From the NCBI GenBank assembly GCA_963682175.1, contig OY821772.1:45840925-45904924 (forward strand): a stretch of 64,000 nt of DNA. Direction: 5' to 3'. Source of the stretch: Triglochin maritima (Eukaryota; Streptophyta; Magnoliopsida; Alismatales; Juncaginaceae). How positions within the stretch are numbered: the first letter of the stretch is position 1; every line of letters begins with the position of its first letter. A model generated the notes under the pieces. It was not told the DNA's origin. It worked only from the letters and a program-made list of their open reading frames with translations, and ran no database searches. This document shows positions 33,890 to 46,076 of the stretch, piece after piece. Both the position numbers and the translations under genes were made by a program.

Positions 33890-35934
33890 TGCACACCTCC
33901 GTCTATCTCCATTACTCCCTCAGACCTCAGTAGTCCCTCCCTCCACCTTGTTTCTCGTCCTCTCGCACGTGCCGACAGCGTGCTGGCGGGCCCCACACGA
34001 CAGCTGTTCCTCACGTTGCCGAATCCAACGGTGTGGCTCGAGATATCGAAACGTGTTCCGAGGAGCTCTCCTGTACCGACACGCGTCGCCGGACCTTGCG
34101 GTCTATGTGACTCCCGTGGGTCCCACCCCTTCTGGTCTTATCCACTCCCCTCTGATATTTTCGTCGGGATGGAGGGTAAAATGGTCCGCAATTTGTGCTT
34201 TTGAATGTTTGTTTACTTGTACGTACACATTGGAGTTCAGTGTGTTGTTGGCCTTCGATTATTTTTTTTGTTTTGAAATTTGTCCTTTGGTCTTGTTAAG
34301 TATATATATTATTGTGATAATTGTACGTATTGTCACGATTATTAAGTTAGATTGTATAGAAGTTTTCCTACTGCCGTGTTGTGGTGTTGCCCTTGGAGTT
34401 CTGAACGCATACTCTCATGGTAACAATAAATATCAAGACAAAGATATATGTTTTTTCCGTCGAAAACGATTGGATCAAGACTTACATCCTCAAGTTGTTA
34501 TGAGGTATTGCTTTGACCGGATAACTCTTAGGTGCATATAAGCGTATAAATTAGAGAGGTTTAACATCATGCAATACAGTAGAATAGTAGATGGTAATTA
34601 AAAAGAAATATCATAAAATTGTAGGCATTATGTTATTAATGACAGAGGTTTGGTTAGTCACCATTAAATATTGTGTGAGAAATGGTTATCTTTATGGTTC
34701 CACTCACACCACTTGGAGGTTTGCCCACTTCAAGGAAGATTTCCAGATTTGTATTTTGTAATCCTAAACTAGATGCTCAAAACATAACCAATTAACAACC
34801 ATCTTCCAATCTATAAGTTATCTTCCGAGAGAATAATTGACCACCTTTAATGTCTTTCCAAGGTAAATTACCTCCCAAAGACGTACGCATAAGTGCATAA
34901 TTGACCAAACTAAACTAAAAGGCTACAAATCAAATTGACTAAACATTTAGATGGACTTGGTGGGAATATTATGAACTTTTCAGCATTTTAAATATATCAG
35001 TAAAAGTAGTGCATTTTGCACTATAAAAGCATTTTCGATTCGAAATAAAATTTGTATTGGGAATTTTGCATTAATCCTCTTTGAAAATCACAGCGCATGG
35101 GAGTCTTCAATTTTTTGTTTCATTTAACTCCGTATTCGGCATATCTACTAAATACTTCTGGTTATAGACAAATATAACTTATCTTGCCATGATTTAAGAT
35201 AATAAGATACTAATCAACTTTTATTATAAATTAGGTATATATATTCTGACAACTACAAGTATTATCATTAATAAACTAAAGATTACGAGAAACATGTACG
35301 TAATTTATCACAGTGATAACTGACAAATGTTAAGTAAGCATACACTCCTATGTGTATTTGAAGTATTATGTTCCCTTCAATTACTTGATAAGGACCTTGA
35401 CATATGTTCAGCAGTTCAGGGACCAACAATTGACAAATAATAAATCTAGACTTTTTTCAACTTCCCCACCCGAATCATGTTTAGTATTTAGGATGTTACT
35501 ATCCCCAATGCTAAAACCATCCTCATTAAATTTGTGCCACAAATCCCATACAAATTATCCTCTTCGGATGCCTAGACCACACACAAATCGGATGCAACTT
35601 GATATGCAAAAAACAACTCGGTATGGTTTTCGATTTGCGAAAAATAACTTGGTATGACTTGCAAGTTACCCAAACAACGTTGAAAAGTAAGCATCGTTGT
35701 TCGAATACAACGTTCCGTAGGAGTAGTTGCGGCAAAATTCCAATTTTTAATTCGTTCCCTCTTCCTTCCACTGAGCTGAATAGACCAAACCAAACCAAAC
35801 CAGATCAGACAGATACAACAACAAACAACAACTCTCTCTCTCTCCACCCAATCCACTCTTCCTTCTGCCATTCTCCCCTAATCAACCCAACCCAAACTCT
35901 TCCATCAAAAAAAAAGAAAAAAAGAAAGAAGGAA
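33727..35934. other. Region upstream of the TPS gene
   Basis: A (CAG)n tract of about 29 bases at 33861-33889 opens a GC-richer island (33840-34190) containing CACGTG (G-box, about 33965) directly followed by a GCCGAC element, GGGCCCCAC and GTGGGTCCCAC. It has an open frame but no recognisable domain, so I do not call a gene; it may be a distal promoter or untranslated exon. From 34210 to 35600 I see only AT-rich DNA. A CT-rich patch at 35829-35845 may mark the TPS core promoter. Confidence 0.45.
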
Positions 35935-35973
35935 ATGAATTCCACCACTTCCGACTTCCGCCCTACTTCCTAA
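35935..35973 (+). other. Upstream ORF of 12 codons in the TPS leader
   Basis: ATG at 35935 opens MNSTTSDFRPTS and stops at 35971-35973, 51 bases before the main ATG. It would lie in the 5' leader if transcription starts upstream, and could reduce translation of the main frame. Between it and the main ATG is an (AAAG)n purine tract (35995-36024). Function is inferred only from position. Confidence 0.5.
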
Positions 35974-36024
35974 CGCTTTCTCAAACACCCAAACAAAAAG
36001 AAAAAGAAAGAAAGAAAGAAAGAA

Positions 36025-38731
36025 ATGGTATCGAGATCGTACTCGAACCTTCTAGATCTGGTCACCGGCGAGTCACCGTCCTTCGGGAAGCTCAACGGCC
36101 GCATCCCTCGCGTAATGACAGTCGCCGGCATAATCTCCGACGCGTCCTCCGACGACGAGGGGTCCACATCCTCTTCTCACTCCCCTCGAGACCGCGTGAT
36201 CGTGGTCGGCAACCAGCTCCCTATCCGGGCCCACCGCCGTGTGGACCCCCCGGGGTGGGACTTCACCTGGGACTCCGACTCCCTCCTCCTCCAGCTCAAG
36301 GACGGCCACCACGACACCGACTTCTTCTACATTGGGTCTCTCCGGGACGACATCCCCGTGGCCGAGCAGGATGACGTGGCGCACACCCTCCTTGAGACGT
36401 ACCGTTGCGTCCCCACGTTCCTCCCCCCCGACCTCTTCTCCCGCTACTACCATGGCTTCTGTAAGCAGCAGCTCTGGCCGCTGTTCCACTACATGCTCCC
36501 CCTCTCCCCCGACCTCGGCGGGAGGTTCGACCGGGGGCTCTGGCAGGCCTACGTGTCCGTGAACAAGATCTTCGCCGATAAGATTCTGGAGGTCATCAAC
36601 CCCGACGACGACTTTGTTTGGGTCCATGATTATCATCTTATGGTTCTTCCAACCTTTTTGAGGAAGAGGTTTAATAGGGTTAAGTTGGGGTTCTTCCTTC
36701 ATAGTCCGTTTCCGTCGTCGGAGATTTACAAGACTTTGCCGGTCAGAGAGGAGTTGCTTCGGGCGTTGCTAAATTCGGATTTGATTGGGTTCCATACTTT
36801 CGATTATGCTAGGCATTTTCTGTCGTGTTGTAGTCGGATGCTCGGGTTGTCGTACGAGTCCAAACGGGGGTACATCGGGTTGGATTATTATGGTCGGACG
36901 GTTAGTATTAAGATCCTTCCGGTCGGGATTCATATGGGGCAGCTTAGGTCTGTGCTGAGTTTGCCTGAGACGGAGGCCAAAGTATGGGAGTTGGTTAAGC
37001 AGTTCGATGAGTTGGGGAGGATTATGCTGCTTGGAGTGGATGATATGGATATTTTTAAAGGGATTAGTTTGAAATTGTTGGCTATGGAGCAGTTGCTGTC
37101 GCAGAATGCTCAGTGGAGGGGGAAGGTTGTGTTGGTGCAGATTGCCAACCCGGCCCGTGGAAAGGGGAAGGATGTCAAGGAGGTGCAGGCTGAGACGCAC
37201 GAGATGGTCAAACGGATCAATCACATGTTCGGGAAACCAGGGTATGAGCCCGTGGTTTTGATTGATAAGCCGCTCAAATTTTTCGAGAGAATGGCATATT
37301 ATGTTGTTGCTGAGAGTTGTCTTGTTACGGCGGTGAGGGACGGTATGAATCTGATTCCGTATGAGTATGTTATATCCCGGCAGGGGAACGAGAAGTTGGA
37401 TAAGTTGTTGGGGCTGAAGTCGTCGGCGATGAAGAAGAGTACATTGGTGGTGTCTGAGTTCATAGGGTGCTCACCCTCCCTGAGCGGAGCCATTCGGGTG
37501 AACCCGTGGAACATTGATGCTGTGGCGGATGCGATGAATTGCGCGTTGGAGATGGGAGAAGGGGAGAAGCAGCTACGGCACGAGAAGCATTACAGGTATG
37601 TGAGCACTCATGATGTGGGGTATTGGGCGAAAAGCTTCTTGCAGGATTTGGAGAGGACCTGTAGGGATCATTTGAGGAGGAGGTGTTGGGGAATTGGATT
37701 CGGATTAGGGTTTAGGGTTGTCGCGCTCGATCCCAACTTTAGGAAACTATCCGTGGAGCACATTGTTTCTGCATACAAGAGAACGAAAATTCGAGCCGTT
37801 TTGCTGGATTACGATGGGACGCTTATGCCTCAGGCATCGATCGATAAGAGTCCTAACTCGAAGTCCATAGAGATTTTGAACAGCTTGTGTGCGGATAAGA
37901 ACAACGTGGTTTTCCTTGTGAGTGCTCGGAGCCGAAGCACATTGAGCGAGTGGTTTTCACCTTGTGAGAACCTTGCTATGGCGGCGGAGCACGGTTACTT
38001 TATGAGGTAATAATCTGCTTAGCTCGTTGAGAAGTAATAAATTCTTGATTCTATGTTATTAAGAATGCAATACGAAATGTTCTACGATGTTTTCAATCAG
38101 GTTAAAGAGGGATGCGGAGTGGGATACGTGTGTGCCCGTGGGTGATTGTAGCTGGAAGCAGATCGCTGAGCCTGTAATGAGGTTATACACTGAGACAACC
38201 GATGGTTCAACCATCGAAGACAAGGAGACAACACTGGTATGGTCTTATGAGGATGCCGATCCTGATTTCGGATCATGTCAAGCAAAAGAACTTGTTGATC
38301 ATCTCGAGAGCGTTCTCGCAAATGAACCTGTTTCTGTTAAGAGGGGCCAGCAGATTGTAGAGGTCAAGCCACAGGTAGTAGCAATGCGAATGCATCCCGT
38401 AAGACCACAAGTTGATCATTGTACTAATCATAAATTTCGTGGACAGGGTGTGAGCAAGGGTCTCGTTGCGGAACGCATGCTCTCATGCATGATTCCGGAT
38501 TTTGTTCTATGCGTCGGAGATGACAGATCAGACGAGGACATGTTCGAAGTCATAAGCAGGGCAACAGCCAATTCCTCTCTAACCCCTACGACTGAAGTGT
38601 TTGCTTGCACGGTTGGGCGCAAGCCAAGCAAGGCGAAGTATTATCTGGATGATACGGCAGAGATAGTAAGATTAATGCAGGGTTTGGCGTCGGTGTCGGA
38701 GCAGGCCCCTACTAGCTCAGTGAGCTTCTAA
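36025..38731 (+). CDS. TPS6: Class II trehalose-phosphate synthase-like protein (TPS6/TPS5 type)
   Basis: Class II TPS proteins have a glycosyltransferase family 20 domain joined to a HAD-type trehalose-phosphate phosphatase domain. They are thought to be regulators of sugar signalling rather than active synthases. The exons are 36025-38006, 38101-38374 and 38447-38731, giving 846 residues, normal for the class. Seen in order are MVSRSYSNLLDL (typical class II start), VIVVGNQLPIRA (start of GT20), FVWVHDYHLMVLPTFLRKRF, FFLHSPFPSSEIY, SEFIGCSPSLSGAIRVNPWN, then LLDYDGTLMP at about residue 592 (HAD motif I) and CVGDDRSDEDMFE. The closest recalled match is Arabidopsis TPS6, with TPS5 as the alternative. 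Intron 2 (72 bp, 38375-38446) has no stop and is a multiple of three, so its retention would add 24 residues. No damage is seen. Confidence 0.95.
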
Positions 38732-41700
38732 ATCCATTCGACTGTCGCCGATTGAGCATCGAAACCCTGAACTGTATTTGCAGTTTCATTTTCGGAATCG
38801 TTTAACAGAATGTGACCGGGATTAGCTTCTATTTTGTGTTCCGATTAGCCTGTACATAAGCTTTAGTACTGATGAATTGGTGTTTTGTTGGTTACGACTC
38901 TGTTGTCTGATTTCCTTATTTTACACGTATAATATATGCTATCTTGATCCCTTTGTTTTTAAACACGTCATTTGATGTTTTTTCAGTAATTGTCATGTCA
39001 ACTGAGATGTTCAATATTTGTATAATTATGTCAACTCCGCCAGCATAACTCAGTCAGGCGATCAACTTGAGTCGAAAATGATAGAATTGAAGATTAAGAA
39101 GCCATTATTTATTTTTAAATTTTATTGGTAGGACTAGAACACACTGCCCGATACACCAAGTTGTTCAACTTATTGTCTTGTTGTAGCCATTCTTTAAACA
39201 CAACTTGATTAGGACCTTTCTTCTTTTATATGATTGTCAAAGGTTATGGAAGGTAGCTGATTTTTAACCCCGAAATGGTGGACCCCTCCTTACCTTTAAA
39301 TCTCATTTGACCGCTGGACTTGTTTTATTTATTTAGCTTTCAGCAATGATCCGTTCTTATCTTGTTATCCTACCAGTGTTTTGTGGCGACCCATGTGAGG
39401 CATGACCAGGATATAGTATGAAACCAAGCAGCAAATCCAGATTCACATGTTTGAGATGTGTGCAAGTTGAATCCACAGTTTTTAAATGAGAGGCCACATG
39501 GGCAAGTAAAAGTTAGTGGACTAACACCTCGTTTCATGCTTGTGACGCTTTAATGTACTCCTAATCAAAGAGATGCACTTGCCCCTACTGTAGAGAAAAA
39601 CAGCAGTCTGCTTCTTTCCTAGTGGATGGTGGTGAAAGCAAAAACTTTTCTTTTCTGGGGCTTACTTTGCCAACCATGGATGTCTGCTAGACTGCTACTA
39701 ACATTGGAGATTTGGTGGAAGGTTGAATAGTAATAAACTATATCATGATGGTGGCCCTTTATCTTGTAGATAAGGTTGGTGGGAAGTTGTGGAATGTCAT
39801 CTTTTCTAGAGCGACTTCAGGTCAGGGTTTGGTCTTTGAATCATGTAGTCCAGATAAAAAACATGCTTCTGTCTTGTGTTTTTCATTTTCCTATCAATGG
39901 AAGTGCATTCAGTATTTGGTGCCCTTCATTTTTGGTCAAGATAAGTGATAAAGTGACATCCTTTGTGTAGGTCATGGAGACTATGATGTTCATAACTCTT
40001 TTCGGCTATGTTCGGTGAGACCGCATATGCTGCTTGTCCACTTACATGCATGTCTCGTACATCCAAATCCAAAAGGCGACAAATTTTTGGAACCAAAATT
40101 ATGATGGATTCTTCCATCCTGTTCTGCTTTAGGGGAGTTGTCCATCCAGCTTTCCCTTCTAATAAACTTGAATGTGGGGTGGGGGCAGTGGAGTTATGGT
40201 TGTTTAATTTACATACATCAAGGACAATGAATCCAACCCATACCTTGGGAGTCATTAAGGTAGTTGAAATTACGCTTGCGTCCAAATAATGAATTCAGAA
40301 ACACGAGTAGATGAGAGTTATCTGACAAAATGACAAAGCTGATTGCCAAGTTCAACTGAGCTCCTTATCATTTGACGGGCTAAGGTGGAGGCTTGCAAGA
40401 AATATGTAGTTGATTTCCAAATTCACCGAGAATTGATTCATTATACTTATTAAGTAAAATGATTTTCGATTTAGGTGGCACGAAGACAAACATATGTAAT
40501 ACCAATCACACTTTCGTAGTTAATTCAATATGTTAGACACAGTTAACAGATGCTTTTCTTGCAATTTCTCCACACTTAAGACCTTTTAGTCGTTTTTCTT
40601 TACTTAATGAACTAGTCGCAATTTTCGTGACCTTCCACAGTTCTACCGAGACAAACGTGATGCCGGTAGCTGCGGCGCCCATCTCTAAACCAACCAGCCA
40701 GTTCTCGATTGGTACATGAAATTTTAGCTAAACAATTGTAACATAAAACATAAAATCAAACCGCACTTGCTTCCTATAGTTCTCCCATTTTTGCATTGTC
40801 GACCAAAACTAGGACACCGTACCAAGTTGGGTCCGTGGGCGCTTAATTCGATAGTGCAAAGTCCCAACTATCGTAACCTACAATCATGATTCCTTAATCT
40901 TCTAAGTTTGGTGGCCAAAAAAAACATATTCCGGTTAACAAGCATCTGGAAATCAATCTGCAATTGATGGTGGTACCTGGCTTTACTGTGCATTTCACGC
41001 TTCGGAAAATCAAGTTTCACATGTTATACCAGCCATAGACACGTTTTCCTTTCGCGCAAACAACCAACACGTTTAGATCTTCAACAACTCAACAGAGATG
41101 TTGGTGTCGAAGTACTGCATCTAGACACGTTTATAACTCTTCTTTTTGATAAGCACACGTTTGAAACCTTTTTTATTATAAGCAGACACGTTTAAAACTT
41201 GAGAAGGCACAAGGAACTGTACGTCAGATTCATACTTCAGACCAAGTAGGTTGAGCTTTCCATTTGTCGGGACAAAAAAATATTTTGTTTGACAACTAAA
41301 TCAGTCAAAATATTAGAACCAAATCACTCAGAAAGAACCCAAATAAACGGCATAGGCTAATCAAAACCTAAATCATGAAAATCAATATATGGTGACAAGC
41401 AAAACGTGCAAGAAAGAATTTTATTTCTTTCAAAACTCTCAACTTCAACGATTCAAACAAAACACAAAAATCTGATCACACAAGTGGTAGCATATTCTCG
41501 AAGGAAGAACCAAATATCCAAACTGAAGGCATATTCCTCGCCTTGGGCATTGGACATTTATAAAAGAGAACCACTAAACCTTATCAAATAAGAAACCATT
41601 TGTATGTACACGAATTATTCAATGTAATTTTCACTGAAAAATCCAACAGTTTTTCCTGCTAAATTATACGTAGCAAAGGGGGAGAAAAAGAGTACTGTAT

Positions 41701-41745
41701 GCAAAGCACTTGGAGGGGGAAAACACATCAGCCGATAAATTTTGC
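38732..41745. other. Intergenic region between the TPS and response regulator 3' ends
   Basis: The two neighbouring genes converge here, so both 3' UTRs lie at its edges. Reading frames at 39745-39948 and 39926-40289 have no recognisable motif. No element ends were found. I see no gene. Confidence 0.5.
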
Positions 41746-44700
41746 CTACTTGGATATAACACCCATGAAATCATTTGAAGAAAAGTGTGGCAAACCAATA
41801 TTACCTCCTGTTGAGCCCTCCAAGAAATCCAACTGGATCTCCTGCTTCACTCTGCTTGCATCATCACCAAGAGCCATTCTTTTGTGAGTCAGATCACCAA
41901 CAGGGCAATCAATATCTTCAACTGCAAAGCGGCTGGGTATCCTTGTGTCTTTCCCGACAAATCCATGATGTTTGGCTTGCAGAGGATCAGGTTGTAGAAT
42001 ACTATTACCTCCAGAATTCTGAATGTCCCACATATTAGCAGCAGACAATCCAGTAGAGTTTGGATTGCTCTCAACAGAATTGGATACCCTCCAGTCACTG
42101 TTAGCATCAAAAGGAGCTAAGCCAGACGGGAAGGATGAAGCAGTGCCACTGGCACATGGAACCAAGGACCCATTTAGCAAGCCTGCATTTTTTAACTGTC
42201 CATGTGATGCTTGTCCCATGCATAATGATGCATTACTTGTTTGAGAAGAAACATGGCTGTAATTGGCAATGGTATTGCAGTTGCCATAGCTACAGCTTTG
42301 CTTCAAGGGGTCAGGTCTTACCCCAGCTTGAAAAGGGTTAGACGATTGAGCAGGAAGTAACATAGTATTTGTATTACCAAGATTAGAGTTGCTGCCAATA
42401 TGATAAATGTTGGATGGCTGGGAGGGAGCTATAAGACAAGAAGGTTGCACATTTACAGCTTGACTGGAGTTGGAAAGGACTGGCTGAGATTGTTTCTGTG
42501 GTAATATCTGACCAAGCACATTACTCTGAATGTTGTTTAGACCTGAAAGGTTCACCGTAGAGCATGCTGGGGCGAAATTGTTAGGTGACCAATCAGAAAA
42601 TCCAGAAGCATTTTCCAAAATGATGTTATTCTGAGTGAACTGCTTTGTCACGCTTGCTTGACATTTAACTAGAGGCTGGCCAAATCCTATGGACCTTTGC
42701 TCAATAGGAGTGTATTTCGAACCTGGTACTGAGGTCTGAAGAAGAGTTGTCTGATCCACTAACGGCAGGACCACATTACCAGATGAACAACCTAAATACT
42801 CTGCATGCAAAGCAGCAGCCAGTGTTTGGGGTGGGATTTGTCCCGATGCAGCCAAAGCTTGAAAATCACCTCTTCCAAGCGCGCCGATCTTTGCATTCGT
42901 TTCCGAAGAGCCAGAGTAGGGATTATAGAGTCCACTTTGTTGTTGAGTCACTACATTTAATCTCTTAAGGTAAAGTCTGAATTTCTGCACAAAATCATGA
43001 AATTCGATGTAAAAAAGACAAAACAAAATCAGAGACAGCATGCAATACCACACATAAAATACTCCTTTGGGAATTCAAGCCTATTCCATAACCATAATGA
43101 AAACTAAGTTGCATCACCATAGATTGGTAGCACAAAAGGTCTATCATCTGGTTAAAAAAAACTTGTATCTCTGGAATAACAGTCTTCCCTTTTACTACAA
43201 CTACACGCTGCATGAAGGTGAAGTACTCATATTCAAACCTTGCTATGCAAAAATAACTAATTGTTTCGTGATACTTACTTGCTTGAAAAGGACTAAAAAC
43301 AAGATATGGAAGATTTTTTTATCATACTTAAAACACCCTATTGCACCAAAACATAAGAATCTTCAATTAAGGAGCAACCTCAATAAGCAATGGAAATGGA
43401 TAGTGGGAAAATCATAAGTAAATTTCTTCCTTTACTAACATGATAGAAGAAAACCAACAGAATGAACACAACCACCACTCATTATGGATAGAAAGAAACC
43501 TGTAAATGGCTTGCAACGTTTTCTCTTGTGAGGCCAGGTACATTCATTAGCTCAAGTATTCTCTTGGGAACAGCCTCTGCCAATGCACATCATGAAAAGA
43601 AGTTATGCACTATCTGTTTTACAAAAGCAGATCAAAGCATAAACATGTCAAAGGGAAAACTGAATTCCTTACTGTCAATCCCAAGCTGATTTACAGCATT
43701 GACAAACTGTTGATGAAGCTCCACGGACCATACAACACGAGGCTTTTTGGAGGCAGAAGAGTCATCATTTTCCAGCTCGCCATCATCATCATCTTCTTTA
43801 GCATCTCTTTTCTTCTTTTGTGGTTTCCAGGAACTATCAGCACCATCATTTACTGAGGAAGCACGTTCAATGTCCTCAATGCCCTTCTTTTGCCTATCAG
43901 CATCCTCCATACTACCTGAATTTTCATTCTCTTTGCTTCCACTCCATTTTTTTCTGATTACATGTTGCCAAATGTTCTTCAACTCCTCAATTCTCACAGG
44001 CTTTATAAGATAATCACAAGCACCATGTTTGATACCTCTCATGACAGCACTGGTCGTCCCATCAGCAGACATCACTGCAAAATGTCCAAGAGTCTAATTA
44101 CTCAACCATAGTTGATCAAGGACGAGAAAATTGGTAGATTAAAATAATGTTTAACTCACTGATAACAGGAAGATCCATTTCAAGACCAACATGTTCAAGC
44201 AACTTGAAGCCATCCATGTCAGGCATGTGCACGTCACTTATAACCAAATCAAAAGCACTTTTTTTCTCCCGAAGAAGTGACAAAGCAATTGTTGCACGAC
44301 AGCAAGTTGTAACTGCAATTCAAGTGAGATTGCTAGCTAAGCAAGAGCGACATTATATTTGTATTCATGAAGAGAGAAGAAAAGGGAAGCCATGAATGTA
44401 CAAATGTGGATGGTAAATATAATATCCAATTCTACAGCTGACCAGCTGTTACCTTGCACTTTCATTAGGTGATAAATTGTTCATTTGCTATAATAGGTAT
44501 TAATCATAAATGTCACAACACTTTGAACAATGGAACCAAAATTTGCCACATGGATTTTTTGGGTAATTTGCCACATATGGATGCTTTTAATGTGTTGTTT
44601 ACTAATTAGTACCCTCAGTTTTTTTCTCTTTATTTGGCCAAACTAAATATGTACAATGTTATCAGTATGGTATGTGTTCAGAGTTCAAATTCATTCTTTT

Positions 44701-46076
44701 CGGATGAATTATGTTTGTCTACCAAAGGGAATGCAGCTTTGACAAAATTTTAATGAAACTTATATGAGTTAAAATTGGAAAGCTTTTACAAGGTCATTGG
44801 AGGAAGACCACCTTGAACAAAATCTCCTATCTGTGTGGTCACTTCAACCATATAGGACGTGGTTGTAGTACGCTAACATGAAGTCAGACATTAAGGGACA
44901 GTCCACTCCACCCGTTAAAGAGCAACATGGCATTTTCATTTAACCAATGATATATTTTCTTCCACCAACGTTTGTATTTGTAAGAGTGAATTGGTCGGTA
45001 GGTGCCTCCTGTGTGTCATACAATTGTGGTGCAGAATATCCTAGTGTTACAAAAACTCAATTATATGTTGCATACACCCAGTATTGGCAAATGGGAGGCA
45101 CACAGATGCCAAAATGCTCGTTGTGCATCATACATGAAACTGCACCAGACAATCCAACGATCTCTTTTGAAATATAATTAAAGATTGACAATTTAGATAT
45201 ATACAAGGAGCAAAAGGTGTAAGCTGTGTTTTTGCAGGTGATGCCAGATGCCCTTCTGCTAGAGTATTCGGAATTGAGCTAAGTTAAGGCAAGGTGATGA
45301 TCATTGTTTTCAAAAAAAAAGGCAAGGTGATGATCATTGTTTTCAAAAAAAGAGAGGCAAGGTGATGATCATTGAACATAAAGAAAACATTCTCAATTAC
45401 TGTGTGGCGGTCGGTCAATTTGACAGGACCTTAATGTACTAGTCTGTGCATCCTCAACACCAAATTAAAGTTATTCTACATAAATTGCTTGTCACTCATG
45501 AAAAAATCAAGTTCAACAAGACAGTAGTTCGCAGTAAAACATCAGCAAGCCAATCCTATCAAGTACTATCTCATAAATACAAGTCCCCAACTAAATAACT
45601 CTATCTTACCTGCTAAAATTTATTAGCAATATATATCGATAGTATATTGCTAAAATTTAGTAGCAGCATCTACCATGGGGAGCAAAACTTCTATCGCTGT
45701 GGATCGTAGCAAAGTCATATTAATCTAACTTGTACCTGTCCGTTAATCTTAAAACTCGATTGACGTCATAAAAATAGTGATCCATCGAGATAACTCGCTA
45801 CCAAAAAAAAACACCAACTAGAGTATTAGATCGAAACAACAACAAAAAAACTCAAATTTTCCCAGAAGAAAAAAGACACACACCAAAACAGGATCACATC
45901 ACAAACCAAAAATTCAAATTTCTTTTCCAAAAAAAGGAGAAAAAACACAACGAACCTTGATATAGACACCTACGAAGCATCTTCTCGAGAATCGCCAGGC
46001 AAGCTGCGTCGTCGTCGACGACGAGAACCCTGAGTCCCGCCGGGAAGTGCTCCACGCCGCAGTCCTCCTTCGCCAT
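41746..46076 (-). CDS. Type-B two-component response regulator (ARR1/2-like transcription factor)
   Basis: Type-B response regulators receive phosphate from histidine phosphotransfer proteins in cytokinin signalling and then activate target genes in the nucleus. Minus-strand exons are 46076-45956, 44312-44160, 44074-43673, 43576-43500 and 42984-41746, all with GT-AG introns and consistent phase, giving 663 residues. The receiver domain shows the acidic pocket D21-D23 (VVDDDAACL), the phospho-acceptor D67 ([13 protein letters not shown]) and K116 (YLIKPVR). An acidic linker with a basic PQKKKRD stretch follows. The GARP/Myb domain starts at about residue 201 ([15 protein letters not shown]) and ends at [17 protein letters not shown]. 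The long C-terminal region is Gln/Ser/Asn-rich, as in family activation domains. The start is the ATG in MAKEDCGV. Complete and undamaged. Confidence 0.95.
45288..45373 (-). repeat. Short tandem repeat in response regulator intron 1
   Basis: About two and a half units of 33-35 bp, each GGCAAGGTGATGATCATTG followed by TTTTCAAAAAAA. It lies in the 1.6 kb first intron. Confidence 0.85.

Noticed and set aside
33839..34204. Reading frame with a poly-glutamine run
   Set aside because: The CAG tract explains the run. The rest shows no recognisable domain and no splice structure; it looks more like promoter or leader DNA.
36073..36702. Long minus-strand reading frame opposite the TPS gene
   Set aside because: It is a shadow of the GC-rich TPS exon, and its translation has no domain.
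39926..40289. Overlapping reading frames on both strands between TPS and the response regulator
   Set aside because: No domain, no splice signals in keeping with a gene, and both flanking genes are complete without them.
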